A stretch of 64,000 bases of DNA from Phyllobacterium sp. 628 (GTDB taxonomy: Bacteria; Pseudomonadota; Alphaproteobacteria; Rhizobiales; Rhizobiaceae): assembly GCF_014189505.1 (NCBI RefSeq), contig NZ_CP050301.1, positions 3,355,501 to 3,419,500 on the forward strand, in the 5' to 3' direction. Below the pieces are notes generated by a model. The model saw only the letters and a program-made list of their open reading frames with translations. It had not been told where the DNA came from and did not search any database. Of this stretch, positions 34,373 to 46,689 are shown in pieces; position 1 is the first letter of the stretch; the number at the start of each line of letters is the position of its first letter. The position numbers were made by a program, and so were the translations under genes.

Positions 34373-35257
34373 ATGACCACTCAGACCCGCCTGTTTCTCA
34401 CCGCCGGCAAGACCGAAGCTGACCGCATATTTGATCTGCTGCAGCTTGCCTTTGAAGAGGATGGCCTGCCGATTTCCGCTTTCGAAGTCGATGAGGACGC
34501 GGAAATTTTTCAGGTCTCGGTCTATTCATTCGAGCCGGACGAGATCGAGCCGCGGATCAAAGAAATTCTCGGAAGCAATGGCTTTAACTTTGTGATCGAA
34601 CGCGAACAGGTTCCTGATATCGACTGGGTCGCGCATTCATTGGAAGGCCTCTCGCCCGTTCGCGCCGGGCGGTTTTTCGTGCATGGCTCGCATGACCGCG
34701 ACAAGCGCCGCATCAATGATCTCGGTATCGAGATTGACGCCGGTTTGGCATTCGGTACCGGCCATCACGGCACCACATCAGGCTGTCTTGATATGATCGG
34801 CGAAGTGATCCGCCGGGAACATCCGCGCAATGCGCTGGATCTCGGCACCGGAAGTGCCGTGCTCGCCATTGGCATTGCCAAGCTTGCGCCTATCCCGGTT
34901 CTGGCAACGGATATCGATCCGATTGCTGTTGCAGTTGCGCAGGACAATGTGGTGAAAAACGGTGTGGCGTCGCGGGTGCAGACGGAAACTGCGATCGGGT
35001 TTCATCATCCGGCTATGCGCTTCGCTGCCCCCTTCGATCTGATCGTCGCCAACATTCTGGCCCGCCCGCTCATGCAGCTGGCACCACAAATGCGCAAACA
35101 TCTTGCCTGGGGTGGATCGCTCATCCTGTCAGGAATATTGGAAACCCAGCGCGACAAGGTGCTTGCCGCCTATCGTGTGCAGGGCCTGTATCATCAAAAA
35201 ACCCTGCGGCGCGAAGGCTGGGTTACCCTGCACCTGAAAGCCAAATCCACCTACTGA
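34373..35257 (+). CDS. prmA: Ribosomal protein L11 methyltransferase
   Basis: 294 residues, SAM-dependent trimethylation of ribosomal protein L11. The N-terminal substrate domain is followed by class I methyltransferase motifs: [20 protein letters not shown] (the PrmA signature GTGHHGTT), [15 protein letters not shown] (motif I), [18 protein letters not shown] (motif II), [20 protein letters not shown] (motif IV). The ATG at 34373 begins MTTQTRLFL; the frame extends 32 codons upstream through a repeat element, which is not conserved. A small ORF follows on the opposite strand. Confidence 0.96.
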   Translation: MTTQTRLFLTAGKTEADRIFDLLQLAFEEDGLPISAFEVDEDAEIFQVSVYSFEPDEIEPRIKEILGSNGFNFVIEREQVPDIDWVAHSLEGLSPVRAGRFFVHGSHDRDKRRINDLGIEIDAGLAFGTGHHGTTSGCLDMIGEVIRREHPRNALDLGTGSAVLAIGIAKLAPIPVLATDIDPIAVAVAQDNVVKNGVASRVQTETAIGFHHPAMRFAAPFDLIVANILARPLMQLAPQMRKHLAWGGSLILSGILETQRDKVLAAYRVQGLYHQKTLRREGWVTLHLKAKSTY

Positions 35258-35302
35258 ATCAAAAGGGCAGCTCAAAGTTGCCCTTCATTCTTGCGTCACT
35301 GC

Positions 35303-35443
35303 TTAAACGTAATACGCGATATGCTTGGTCTTTTCGCGCGTGCCATCGATGGAACGGACAACATACCGTTCCATTTGAGCCGTGCGGTAAGCGATCAGAT
35401 TTTCGAGCGCTGTCTTGAAAAACCCACGGACCTTTTGTGCCAT
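35303..35443 (-). CDS. Small basic protein, 46 aa
   Basis: From ATG 35443 the frame reads MAQKVRGFFKTALENLIAYR then TAQMERYVVRSIDGTREKTK and HIAYYV, TAA at 35303. GGAG stands 10-11 bases before the ATG. The pattern is amphipathic-helical and resembles short rhizobial proteins such as the DUF1127 group in length and charge, but lacks their motif, so the family is not assigned. It lies between prmA (+) and the aminopeptidase gene (+) on the other strand. The codon choice and a Shine-Dalgarno favour a real gene over the longer ORF in another frame covering the same bases. Confidence 0.6.
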   Translation of the reverse strand: MAQKVRGFFKTALENLIAYRTAQMERYVVRSIDGTREKTKHIAYYV

Positions 35444-35700
35444 CTTGCATCTCCATGATCATATGGTGGCAACCGATCCTCCCGTTTTCAGACAGTACCC
35501 GACTCGCCCCGTCTTGAACCAGTCGTTCCTCTGCATGGCAGGCATGTCTATTGTGCATATGCGAAGTCATAATTGTGCAATGCACACATAGTTCACCGGC
35601 CACCGAACCAGGCAAAAACCGGTGCAAACAGCACTGCTCCATTGCCTCGGCTTTGTCGGGAAGATAGGTTCCATCACCCAACAACAGAGGTTTGCATCCC

Positions 35701-37536
35701 ATGTTCCAGTCGTTTGAGGTCGTCAGCAATCCGGCCACCGGCGCACCGCGCGTCGCCAAGCTGCGCGCCGAACTCGAAACCCTTGGTCTAGACGGCTTTC
35801 TTGTTCCCCGTGCCGACGAACATCAGGGGGAATATGTCCCGCCACGGGCTCAGCGCCTTGCCTGGCTCACCGGCTTCACTGGTTCAGCCGGCGTCGTGCT
35901 CGTTCTGAAGAACAAAGCGCATCTCTTTGTTGACGGACGCTACACACTCCAGGCAGCGGATCAAACCGATCCGGCAGTGTTCACCGTTGAAAGCCTTGTG
36001 GAAACGCCGCCACCCGTCTGGCTGCGCAACAGTGGACGAAAGCTGACCATTGGTTTCGATCCGTGGCTGCACACCATTGCCGAGACAAAGGCCCTGCGCG
36101 AAGCGCTTGAGGCCAATGGCGGCAAGCTGGTTGCGGTCAAGGACAATCTGGTTGATCTGGTCTGGGAAAACCAGCCTGCCCCGCCGCTTGAGGCTGTGAC
36201 GATCCAGCCGGAAAAATATGCCGGGAAACTGGCCAGCGACAAGCTGAAGGAACTCGCCGAAGCAGTCGAGAAAGCCAAGGCAGATGCAACCGTACTGACC
36301 GATCCTTCATCGATTGCCTGGGCTTTCAACATTCGCGGCAACGACGTCAGCAACACGCCCCTGCCCCTCGCATTTGCAATCATCCCCGTATCCGGCGAAC
36401 CGCTGCTCTTCATCGACAAGCGCAAACTGCCGATGGAGACCGAGGCTTACCTGACACAGTTGGCCACCTTGCGCCCGCCGTCAGCCCTTGAGGCAGATGT
36501 GGCAGTCCTTGGCGCTCAGGGCAAAACGCTGATGCTTGATCCGGCTTTGGCAGCCGAAAAGCTGCGTCTCATTGTTGAACATGCGGGCGGTAAGATCGTT
36601 GAGGGACTTGACCCCGCACGCCTGCCCCGCGCCTTGAAAAATGCCGCAGAGCTGGAAGGTGCCCGCAAATCCCATGAGCGCGACGGCGTTGCCATGGTGT
36701 CGTTCCTGGCCTGGATTGATGCACAGGCGCCTGGCTCAATCGATGAGATTGATGCGGCAAAGAAGCTGGAGGAAACCCGCAGCAGCGTCGCCGAGGGCTT
36801 TCAGATGCCGCTCGAAAACCTCTCCTTTGACAGCATTTCCGGTGCGGGCCCCAATGGCGCTTTTGCGCATTACCGCGTCAACACCCAGTCAAACCGCAAG
36901 TTGCAGGACGGCGAGCTTTATCTGATCGACAGTGGCGGCCAATACCGCGACGGCACGACGGATATCACCCGCACGCTGCCTGTCGGCACGCCAACCGACG
37001 ACATGAAACGCAAGTTTACGCTGGTGCTGAAGGGCGTGATTGCCATCACCACCGCCAAGTTCCCCAAGGGCACGCGCGGCATGGACATTGATGTTCTTGC
37101 CCGCATAGCTCTGTGGAAGCAAGGCTATGACTACGGGCATGGTACAGGCCACGGCGTCGGCTCATTCCTGTCCGTGCACGAAGGACCGCAGAGCATTTCC
37201 AAGCGCGGTGTACACGAGCTTCTGCCGGGCATGATCCTGTCCAACGAACCGGGATACTACAAGCCGGGCGGTTATGGCATCCGCATCGAAAATCTGCTGA
37301 TTGTCACGGAACTGGAAGTGCCGGAAGGCGGCGATCTGCCGATGATGGGCTTCGAAACAATCACATTCTGTCCGATTGACAAGCGCCTGATCGATACCAG
37401 CCTGCTGGTAAAGGAAGAGCTGGTTTGGCTCGATGCCTATCACGCCCGCGTTCGGGAAGTGTTGCTGCCGCATACCAAATCTGCCGATCGCGACTGGCTT
37501 ATCACCGCGACCGAACCTTTCGGGCAGCTGCCCTAA
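35701..37536 (+). CDS. pepP: M24 family Xaa-Pro aminopeptidase
   Basis: 611 residues, cytosolic metallopeptidase removing N-terminal residues before proline; the long three-domain type of the eukaryote-like AMPP1 group. Two creatinase-like N-terminal domains (GFLVPRADEHQGEYVPPRAQ, TDPSSIAWAFNIRGNDVSNT) precede the pita-bread domain with the dinuclear metal ligands: Asp in LIDSGGQYRDGTTDITRT (two), His in GHGTGHGVGSFLSVHEGPQ, Glu in LSNEPGYYKPG and in GIRIENLLIV. The ATG at 35701 is used; the TTG three codons earlier is an alternative. It is convergent with azlD (6-base gap). Confidence 0.93.
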   Translation: MFQSFEVVSNPATGAPRVAKLRAELETLGLDGFLVPRADEHQGEYVPPRAQRLAWLTGFTGSAGVVLVLKNKAHLFVDGRYTLQAADQTDPAVFTVESLVETPPPVWLRNSGRKLTIGFDPWLHTIAETKALREALEANGGKLVAVKDNLVDLVWENQPAPPLEAVTIQPEKYAGKLASDKLKELAEAVEKAKADATVLTDPSSIAWAFNIRGNDVSNTPLPLAFAIIPVSGEPLLFIDKRKLPMETEAYLTQLATLRPPSALEADVAVLGAQGKTLMLDPALAAEKLRLIVEHAGGKIVEGLDPARLPRALKNAAELEGARKSHERDGVAMVSFLAWIDAQAPGSIDEIDAAKKLEETRSSVAEGFQMPLENLSFDSISGAGPNGAFAHYRVNTQSNRKLQDGELYLIDSGGQYRDGTTDITRTLPVGTPTDDMKRKFTLVLKGVIAITTAKFPKGTRGMDIDVLARIALWKQGYDYGHGTGHGVGSFLSVHEGPQSISKRGVHELLPGMILSNEPGYYKPGGYGIRIENLLIVTELEVPEGGDLPMMGFETITFCPIDKRLIDTSLLVKEELVWLDAYHARVREVLLPHTKSADRDWLITATEPFGQLP

Positions 37537-37542
37537 GTAGAA

Positions 37543-37839
37543 TTAAACCGGGAGTTGGCGCAGCAGAATAATCATGGCTGCGCCGGCCAGAAACATCGTC
37601 AAGGCGTTGAAACGCAGGGATACGAGCCCGGCAAAGACCAGCGCCACCACACCGCGCCAGTCGGCCGTGGCAATGGCTGGGGCAACCAGCGTGGTCAGAA
37701 CAGCTGCGGGTACGGCATTGAGCGCCACTTCGACACGCGGATGGATGTGATCAAAGCGTGACAACACGAGATGGCCGCCAATACGCGTCAGGAATGTCAG
37801 CACGGCACCGGCGAGGATAATCCAGAAGATCGACGACAT
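37543..37839 (-). CDS. azlD: AzlD family membrane protein
   Basis: 98 residues, four membrane helices. Pattern SIFWIILAGAVLTFLTRIGG and RVEVALNAVPAAVLTTLVAP is AzlD (PF05437). With AzlC it forms a branched-chain amino-acid exporter in the BrnFE type. The ATG at 37839 lies one base after the azlC stop, so it is translationally coupled; the extended ORF 12 codons further is inside azlC. Convergent with pepP. Confidence 0.9.
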   Translation of the reverse strand: MSSIFWIILAGAVLTFLTRIGGHLVLSRFDHIHPRVEVALNAVPAAVLTTLVAPAIATADWRGVVALVFAGLVSLRFNALTMFLAGAAMIILLRQLPV

Positions 37840-37840
37840 C

Positions 37841-38587
37841 TCAGTTCTCCCCGTCCGTTTTGCCCGGTTTCGCAACGATAACAGCGGTCAGAATGCCTGC
37901 CAGAGCGCCAATGCTCACGTGCCAGGGCGAACCGATGGTCTTGGCAGCGAGGATAGAAGCAATACCGCTGGCGATCACAATCGGCGCCCAATTGGAGCGT
38001 TTGCGAAAGCCCATGACCAGTCCGAGAAAATAGATCGGCAGCAGCATATCGATGCCCAGCGCATGCGGATCCTTGATCAGGTTGCCGAAAAGACCGCCAA
38101 TCCACGCCTCAATGACCCACATCACGTAGATCGGCGTGGCAACCCCCAGATACCATGCAAACGTTACGCGAACGCCGGATTCCGCCCGCTTTTCCGTCTC
38201 CGCATATTGCGGATCGGTGAGCAGGAAGTAGCTCAAAAAACTTTGACTCAGCGTAAAATGCCCGATACGGCGTCCGACAGCGGCTGAATACAGCACATGG
38301 CGGAAATTCACCGCAAAGATGGAAAAGACAATCAGCCACGCCGGAATATTGTGGCCGAACAGCTCGATACCGACCATCTGGCTGGCGCCGCCAAAGATCG
38401 CAGCGCTCATCAGGACAGCTTCGAAAACCGTGAAGCCATTGTCGATAGCCAAGGCACCGAACAGCAGGCCAAACGGCGCTGACGCGATCATCACGGGAAT
38501 ACCACGGCGAAAGCCTTGCCAGAACTCGACTCGGTAATCCGCCCGCCGCGGGACGGCAGTTTCATCTTGATATGTTTGTTCGCTCAT
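37841..38587 (-). CDS. azlC: AzlC family transporter permease
   Basis: 248 residues, large subunit of the AzlCD/BrnFE branched-chain amino-acid exporter. Conserved elements: FRRGIPVMIASAPFGLLFGA, AAIFGGASQMVGIELFG, FAVNFRHVLYSAAVGRRIGH (the family NxRHxLYS motif). About seven helices. The azlD gene follows at once. No Lrp regulator adjoins this pair; the nearest is 12 kb away. Confidence 0.92.
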   Translation of the reverse strand: MSEQTYQDETAVPRRADYRVEFWQGFRRGIPVMIASAPFGLLFGALAIDNGFTVFEAVLMSAAIFGGASQMVGIELFGHNIPAWLIVFSIFAVNFRHVLYSAAVGRRIGHFTLSQSFLSYFLLTDPQYAETEKRAESGVRVTFAWYLGVATPIYVMWVIEAWIGGLFGNLIKDPHALGIDMLLPIYFLGLVMGFRKRSNWAPIVIASGIASILAAKTIGSPWHVSIGALAGILTAVIVAKPGKTDGEN

Positions 38588-38727
38588 GCGGGTGGTCTAA
38601 GGCAGGTTGGGCAGCCTGTCACGTGAGAATTCTTGATCGCTATCATCAATGTTGTTGCGATATCCGGTCCTTGTCAGCAGCGTGACAGGAGGCGTAGGCT
38701 CCAGCAAAGCCTACCGGGAGGAGACGC

Positions 38728-39072
38728 ATGGCATACATCATCAACCGCGAAGACTGGGCTGAAAGCGCCGAATTATGGAAGGGCGAATTCACCGGCAAGT
38801 CCTGCGGCACCAATGTTTCGGTGATCTTTTACAGCACGCACAAGATAGGTGGTGGGCCGGACCTGCACACACATCCCTATCCGGAAACCTTCATTATCCG
38901 CTCGGGCAATGCCCGCTTTACCGTAGGAGACGAAGTGATTGACGCCCATGCCGGGCAGATCGTCATCGCTCCGGCCAACATCCCGCATAAATTCAAGAAT
39001 CTTGGTCCCGATCTGCTGGAAACCATTGATATCCATGCCAATGATGTTTTCATCACCGAGTGGCTTGAATAG
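38728..39072 (+). CDS. Cupin domain protein
   Basis: 114 residues, single beta-barrel. The first cupin motif has the metal ligands GGGPDLHTHPYPETFIIRSG (two His, Glu), the second HKFKNLGPDLL. Strong ribosome site GGGAGGAG before ATG 38728. Small single-domain cupins of this type can be isomerases, oxygenases or sensors; this one gives no substrate clue. Divergent from azlC, convergent with the TonB receptor. Confidence 0.85.
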   Translation: MAYIINREDWAESAELWKGEFTGKSCGTNVSVIFYSTHKIGGGPDLHTHPYPETFIIRSGNARFTVGDEVIDAHAGQIVIAPANIPHKFKNLGPDLLETIDIHANDVFITEWLE

Positions 39073-39102
39073 GTACAAAGCCAATTGCAGAATAGAGTTC
39101 TG

Positions 39103-39281
39103 TTATCTCTCCCCTTGCGGGAGAGAAAGGATTTTCTTGGATTTAGCTTCTTTGCTAAATCCTTAGAAAATCCAAGAGAGGGGATAGTGGTCAATCTCCA
39201 GTCCCCTCTCTTGCGATTTCTAGCACTTAGCCAAGCGGCTAAGATGCTGAAATCGCTTTCTCCCCCACAAGGGGGGAGATA
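39103..39281. repeat. Composite inverted repeat between cupin and TonB receptor genes
   Basis: Outer arms CTCTCCCCTTGCGGGAGAGA (39106 on) and TCTCCCCCACAAGGGGGGAG (39258 on), each also a small hairpin. Inside are GGATTTTCTTGGATTTAGC with CTAAATCC-TTAGAAAATCC (an inner stem), TCCCCTCTCTTGC, and AGCACTTAGCCAAGCGGCTAAGATGCT. Related to the GGGGGAGAT family at 31881. It fills the 245-base gap between convergent genes. Confidence 0.7.
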
Positions 39282-39317
39282 ATGTGGCTAGTATTGCAAC
39301 CCCAAATTCAACCAACC

Positions 39318-41582
39318 TTAAAACTTCTGGGTCAGAGAAATGCGGAAGCTGCGGCCTATTTCGGCATAGCGGTCACTGGCCGCAAGATTGATACCGTCAG
39401 GAACATCCGTGGCATTCCAGTATTTCTTGTCGAACACATTGAACACACCAGCCTGAATTTTCATGCCCTTGGCAAATTTGGGTTCCCAATAGGCCGTTGT
39501 GTCGACAATGCCGTAACCTGGGGCAACGAACCCAGTACCGCTGACTTTATCGCGGGCCGCAGCCATGGTGAGCGAAACATCGGCACCCCAACTGTCTGCG
39601 TTGTAGCCAAGCCCGACAATCGCGCGGATGGGCGGAATTGAGTTCAGATATTTGTCTGTTTCGGTATTTTTTCCCTGCGAAAAGGCAACGGAAGCCCAGG
39701 TCACCCAGTTGTCGGCGAAATTCACACGGCCATTGAGTTCGGCACCGTAAATCTGCACACGATTGAGATTTGCATAACCTGTAATACCGCCAACGGGATA
39801 TTCACCGCCGGGGGGCGCAATGGTGACGTTGTCAATGAAGTTGCGATAGTAGTTGTTAAAGACGCTGGCCGACAGCGCGTACTTCTCGCTCTCATATTTG
39901 GCGCCGACCTCGAAGCCGTTGCTGGTCTCCGACTTCAAATTCGCATTGCCGACGCTGGCATAGGAACCGGGTGCACCATAGTTTTCGTACAATTCCCGAG
40001 CTGAAGGCGCGCGGAAGCCCTGTGCCCACTGCGCGTAGAAATCAAGCTCACTGGTCGCGTGATAGGTGGCCCGCAATTTCGGCGTGAAGCGGGAATCGCT
40101 GTCGGATGCCGGCAGGGAGCCATTATAGTTCCCGCCCTGTTGATAGGCCGCGGTCATTTGCGGGTTATGCTCATACCAGTCGAACCGGCCACCGGGCGTC
40201 AGGGTAAGACGGCCATTGAACAGCTCGATATCGTCTTCAGCATAGATACCAAAGCCGGTTGATTGAACATCAGGCATATCGGAGCCATTTGCATGCAGCA
40301 TCCGGCAGGTCTGCGGGCCAAAAGGCTGCGCGATCTTTGTCCAGTCCACATTGGGGCAATTATCCACGCCCGACACATACTGAGTCATGTCCTGCCGGTG
40401 GACTTCGCCGCCGATGCGGAACTTGTGGTTGACCCCGCCAATCTCTGCTTCTTTGACCGCGTAACCGGTCAAGCCATAGGAATCGAGCTTCAGCTCGTTG
40501 TCGCGCTTGTACACGCCTGAGGGAAAGCCGTAGCGGAACGGGTCGCCCCGGATGATACGTGCGCGTGCGTCCGGCAGACGGACGGCATCCGTCGTATTGC
40601 CGAGGGTCTGCTGCATCCAATAACCGGTAACATGTGCCTCATCGAGCCAGCCGCTTTTATCCGGTGAGATGAAGTCATAGCTGCCTGATATGCGTTTGCG
40701 TTCGAATTCCTCGCCGGATTTGAAGCTACCCGGTTCATAGGCAGACGTCGTACCAACCATGTTGTCATAATCGGTGTCGCGCTTGGTGATTTCACCGGTC
40801 AGACCAAAGCGATGACCACCCTCGACATTCTGGTAGAGCTTTACCAGTACATTGCCCTGATCAAAGTCGAGAGGATTCTGTTCTGTTCTCAATGCACCAT
40901 AGCCACCGACGTCGCCGGGAATGTCTTTCTCATGACCTTGACGATAACCGCCCTGCACCAGAAACTCCGTGTTGCCTGCGCGGACGGCAGCGGCTGCATT
41001 GGTGCGCCAGCTGCGATCGCCACTGTCATAGCCGCCCTTGGTCACAACACCCCAGCTGCGGCCTTCGTCGATAATATCGGAGGGATCGAGTGTGCGCAGT
41101 TGAATGACACCGCCAAGCGCGCCGGAACCATAGCGGCTTGAATCGGTACCCTTCGTGATATCCACCTTGGCAAGTCCGTCGAAATCAAAACTATCAAGAC
41201 CGCCCTGCGTGCCGCGCGGGTCCCGCAACCATGGCACGCGAATGCCATCGATTGTCGTCAGCACCCGATTCTGGTCCAGACCGCGCAGATTGATGCTTCT
41301 TGAAGTCGAGTTGACATTCACGCCCGCATCGACGCGGCGACCCAAATCCTGAAAACTCTCCACCATCCGTTTCTGGATGGTTTCCCGATCTGTGGTCCTC
41401 GTCAGCGGCGTCGCCTCTGTGCCACTTTGATTTCTTTTCAGAACGATCGGCGCAAGCTCGATATTCTCGCCCGATGCAGGGGCAGTTTGCGCGAACGCAG
41501 CGCCCGTACCCAACCCAACAACCAATAAAGTACCAGCGCTACCGCACATCAGGCGCGCAAGCAGATTCCGTGTCAAAGCCAT
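39318..41582 (-). CDS. TonB-dependent heme/hemoglobin-type outer membrane receptor
   Basis: About 754 residues. Signal peptide MALTRNLLARLMCGSAGTLL-(VVGLGTGAAFA), then the plug domain (SFQDLGRRVDAGVNVNSTSR, TTIDGIRVPWLRD) and a 22-strand barrel ending in aromatic Phe. The heme-receptor signature is present: GFRAPSARELYENYG (the FRAP box) and NANLKSETSNGFEVG (NPNL box with Ala for Pro). So heme or hemoglobin uptake, as with BhuA of Brucella and related HmuR proteins, is the likeliest function. The ATG at 41582 starts the signal peptide; the longer ORF starts at a GTG within the promoter. No ABC heme-transport genes adjoin; a palindrome at 41690-41706 may be the iron-regulator site. Confidence 0.88.
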   Translation of the reverse strand: MALTRNLLARLMCGSAGTLLVVGLGTGAAFAQTAPASGENIELAPIVLKRNQSGTEATPLTRTTDRETIQKRMVESFQDLGRRVDAGVNVNSTSRSINLRGLDQNRVLTTIDGIRVPWLRDPRGTQGGLDSFDFDGLAKVDITKGTDSSRYGSGALGGVIQLRTLDPSDIIDEGRSWGVVTKGGYDSGDRSWRTNAAAAVRAGNTEFLVQGGYRQGHEKDIPGDVGGYGALRTEQNPLDFDQGNVLVKLYQNVEGGHRFGLTGEITKRDTDYDNMVGTTSAYEPGSFKSGEEFERKRISGSYDFISPDKSGWLDEAHVTGYWMQQTLGNTTDAVRLPDARARIIRGDPFRYGFPSGVYKRDNELKLDSYGLTGYAVKEAEIGGVNHKFRIGGEVHRQDMTQYVSGVDNCPNVDWTKIAQPFGPQTCRMLHANGSDMPDVQSTGFGIYAEDDIELFNGRLTLTPGGRFDWYEHNPQMTAAYQQGGNYNGSLPASDSDSRFTPKLRATYHATSELDFYAQWAQGFRAPSARELYENYGAPGSYASVGNANLKSETSNGFEVGAKYESEKYALSASVFNNYYRNFIDNVTIAPPGGEYPVGGITGYANLNRVQIYGAELNGRVNFADNWVTWASVAFSQGKNTETDKYLNSIPPIRAIVGLGYNADSWGADVSLTMAAARDKVSGTGFVAPGYGIVDTTAYWEPKFAKGMKIQAGVFNVFDKKYWNATDVPDGINLAASDRYAEIGRSFRISLTQKF

Positions 41583-41689
41583 ATCCAAACCCCCGAGAGA
41601 ATGCTTGGCTGGCTTAACGTGCAGCATGGTTGCTGCGCCGTGTTGATGGCTTGCTGAGCTGAAAATAGCGCGTGTATTCACGCTGTACT

Positions 41690-41706
41690 TTTGTTCAGTA
41701 CAAAAA
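41690..41706 (-). promoter_or_regulatory. Palindrome in the heme receptor promoter
   Basis: GTACTGAACAAAAGTAC (minus strand): 5-bp arms GTACT/AGTAC separated by 7 bases. On the minus strand TTGACT lies about 18 bases upstream, so the palindrome overlaps the possible -10. Candidate operator for an iron or heme regulator (Irr/RirA type), by position only; it does not match a known box. Confidence 0.45.
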
Positions 41707-41850
41707 CATAACTATAAAAGTCAACATTAATCCGGAAGATCGCACCGCACAGATTTATTGGCCGAAACGGTGTTGCCACGACGACACGCTTTGACTCTCC
41801 GCTGGCGTGAATTCCTGTGGAATGGAAACAGACCCGCTGTGCAGAAATGC

Positions 41851-44735
<2,885 letters not shown>

Positions 44736-44816
44736 TTAACTGAAGAGACTTGGAAAAGCATCGTTCAAAATCAGTAGACCTCGGAGGTTGCGATCAACTA
44801 CTGCCACAAGACGTCC

Positions 44817-44981
44817 TGCACGAAAATGGTGCGTGGTTCGACAAGCTCACCATGAGGGGATTGTTGGCTGCAAGATCAACAGGAGGCTTCGCGATCTGTG
44901 CTAACTTCACAAAATATGGCTCCCTGCAGTCCTCACTCTCCCTCATGGTGAGCTTGTCGAACCACGCACCATTTTCGTGCA
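44817..44981. repeat. Palindromic intergenic element, copy 5 (longest perfect arms)
   Basis: TGCACGAAAATGGTGCGTGG then TTCGACAAGCTCACCATGAG on the left and its exact complement on the right (CTCATGGTGAGCTTGTCGAA then CCACGCACCATTTTCGTGCA), arms of about 42 bases with no mismatch, 80 bases between. It stands between ligA and recN (same direction). It is the best-preserved member of the family. Confidence 0.9.
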
Positions 44982-44989
44982 ACTCAAAC

Positions 44990-46669
44990 TTAAGGTGCAG
45001 CTGTGCTATTCTCGCGCAGAAGCCGCACCGCCGCTGCGCGCGCCTCGTCCGTCACGCTGGCGCCAGCCAGCATCCGGGCAATTTCTTCCTGCCGGTCACC
45101 GGTTTCCATGGCATGGATTGATGTCGCGACGCGATCATTGCCGGAAGCCGATTTGGCGATGAGGAAATGCGTCAGCGCGCGTGCTGCAACTTGCGGCGCA
45201 TGGGTGACGGAAAGGACCTGTACCCTGTCCGACAAACGGCGCAGGCGCTGGCCAATGGCATCGGCGACGGCACCGCCCACGCCCGTATCGATTTCGTCGA
45301 AGACCAGTGTCGGCGCAGAGCCGCGATCTGCAAGCGCCACTTTCAGCGCCAGCAGGAAGCGTGAAAGCTCGCCGCCCGATGCAACCTTCATCATCGGTCC
45401 TGCACGCGTGCCGGGGTTGGTTCGCACCCAGTATTCAACTGTATCAATACCCTCGGGCGCGCGGTTCTCCGGATTAGCGGACATTTCCACGATGAATTCA
45501 GCCCGCTCCAATTTCAGGGCCGGCAACTCGGCCATAACGGCAGCCTTGAGATGAGCAGCGGTTTCATGGCGCTCCGTTGACAGGCTGGATGCGGCTTCAT
45601 CATAGGCAGCGCGCGCTGCAACGGCCTCTTTTTCCAAAGCAGTCAGCCGCTCGGCTCCGGCGTCAATATCCGCGAGATCGCCATCCATCTTGTCACGCAA
45701 GGCTGCGAGGTCATCGACAGGAACAGAATATTTGCGGGCAGCACCACGCAGAGCAAAAAGGCGCTCTTCCGTTTGCTCCAGAATACGCGGGTCGAAATCG
45801 ATCGCACGGATAGCCTGTTCAATGCCGTTCTGTGCTTCCGCCAATGCGTTCAGTGCTTCATCAATGGCCTTGACCACCGGTTCAAGCAGATGCGGCGCTT
45901 CCGGCACCTTACGTTCAAGCCGCCTGACAAGACTGGCCAGCGATGGTACCGGCGAAGAACCACCTGAAAGCACCTCGTTGGCATCATTCACGTCGCCCGC
46001 GATCTTCTCGGACCGCATCATTTCGGTGCGCTTGATAGCGAGCGCTTCTTCTTCCTGTGGCTCTGGATCAAGCTTGGATAGCTCTTCTACCGACGCACGG
46101 AGGTAATCAGCCTCCCGTGTTGCAGCTTCCACCTTGGCGCGATGGCGAACCAGCGTATTTTCCGCATCGCGCCATGTCTTGTGCAGCGCGCGAACGATTG
46201 AGGCCTTGGTTTCCAGTGATCCGAAAGCATCCAGCAAGGAGCGGTGAATATCGATATCGATCAGGGCACGGTCGTCATGCTGACCATGGATTTCCACCAA
46301 TCGACGCCCGAGTTCCTTCAGCAGAGTAACACTTGCAGCCTGATCATTGATAAAGACACGGCTGCGTCCATCGGATGTTTGCACCCGGCGCAGAATAATG
46401 TCCCCGTCATCTTCAATATCGTTTTCGCGCAGCAATGCGCGCGCGGAATGGCCCGCCGCCACGTTGAACACGGCCGTCACCTGGCCCTGGTCAGCGCCAT
46501 GACGCACAAGCGAAGCATCGCCGCGCGCGCCAAGGGCGAGCGACAATGCATCAAGAAGAATGGATTTTCCGGCGCCGGTTTCACCGGTAAGCACCGACAA
46601 GCCATCGCGAAACTCAATGTCGAGCCGCTCAATCAGAACAATATCGCGGATCGACAGGTGCGAAAGCAT
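44990..46669 (-). CDS. recN: DNA repair protein RecN
   Basis: 559-residue SMC-like ATPase acting in double-strand break repair. Walker A GLSVLTGETGAGKSILLDAL with GETGAGKS at 29-36, coiled-coil arms over about 155-370, the ABC signature VASGGELSRFLLALKVALAD and Walker B APTLVFDEIDTGVGG. The C-terminal RVQVLSVTHAPQVAARALTH is as in other RecN. It lies 20 bases downstream of bamD on the same strand. No LexA-type GTTC-N7-GTTC box was identified at its start. Confidence 0.96.
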   Translation of the reverse strand: MLSHLSIRDIVLIERLDIEFRDGLSVLTGETGAGKSILLDALSLALGARGDASLVRHGADQGQVTAVFNVAAGHSARALLRENDIEDDGDIILRRVQTSDGRSRVFINDQAASVTLLKELGRRLVEIHGQHDDRALIDIDIHRSLLDAFGSLETKASIVRALHKTWRDAENTLVRHRAKVEAATREADYLRASVEELSKLDPEPQEEEALAIKRTEMMRSEKIAGDVNDANEVLSGGSSPVPSLASLVRRLERKVPEAPHLLEPVVKAIDEALNALAEAQNGIEQAIRAIDFDPRILEQTEERLFALRGAARKYSVPVDDLAALRDKMDGDLADIDAGAERLTALEKEAVAARAAYDEAASSLSTERHETAAHLKAAVMAELPALKLERAEFIVEMSANPENRAPEGIDTVEYWVRTNPGTRAGPMMKVASGGELSRFLLALKVALADRGSAPTLVFDEIDTGVGGAVADAIGQRLRRLSDRVQVLSVTHAPQVAARALTHFLIAKSASGNDRVATSIHAMETGDRQEEIARMLAGASVTDEARAAAVRLLRENSTAAP

Positions 46670-46689
46670 GAATCGCTCAGGTTAATCTA

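Noticed and set aside
35259..35759. Minus-strand ORF of 166 codons over the small 46-codon gene
   Set aside because: No motif and no start site; the shorter frame inside it has a Shine-Dalgarno and a protein-like sequence.
39318..41750. Cobalamin riboswitch upstream of the TonB receptor
   Set aside because: No B12-box-like sequence; the receptor carries heme-type motifs.
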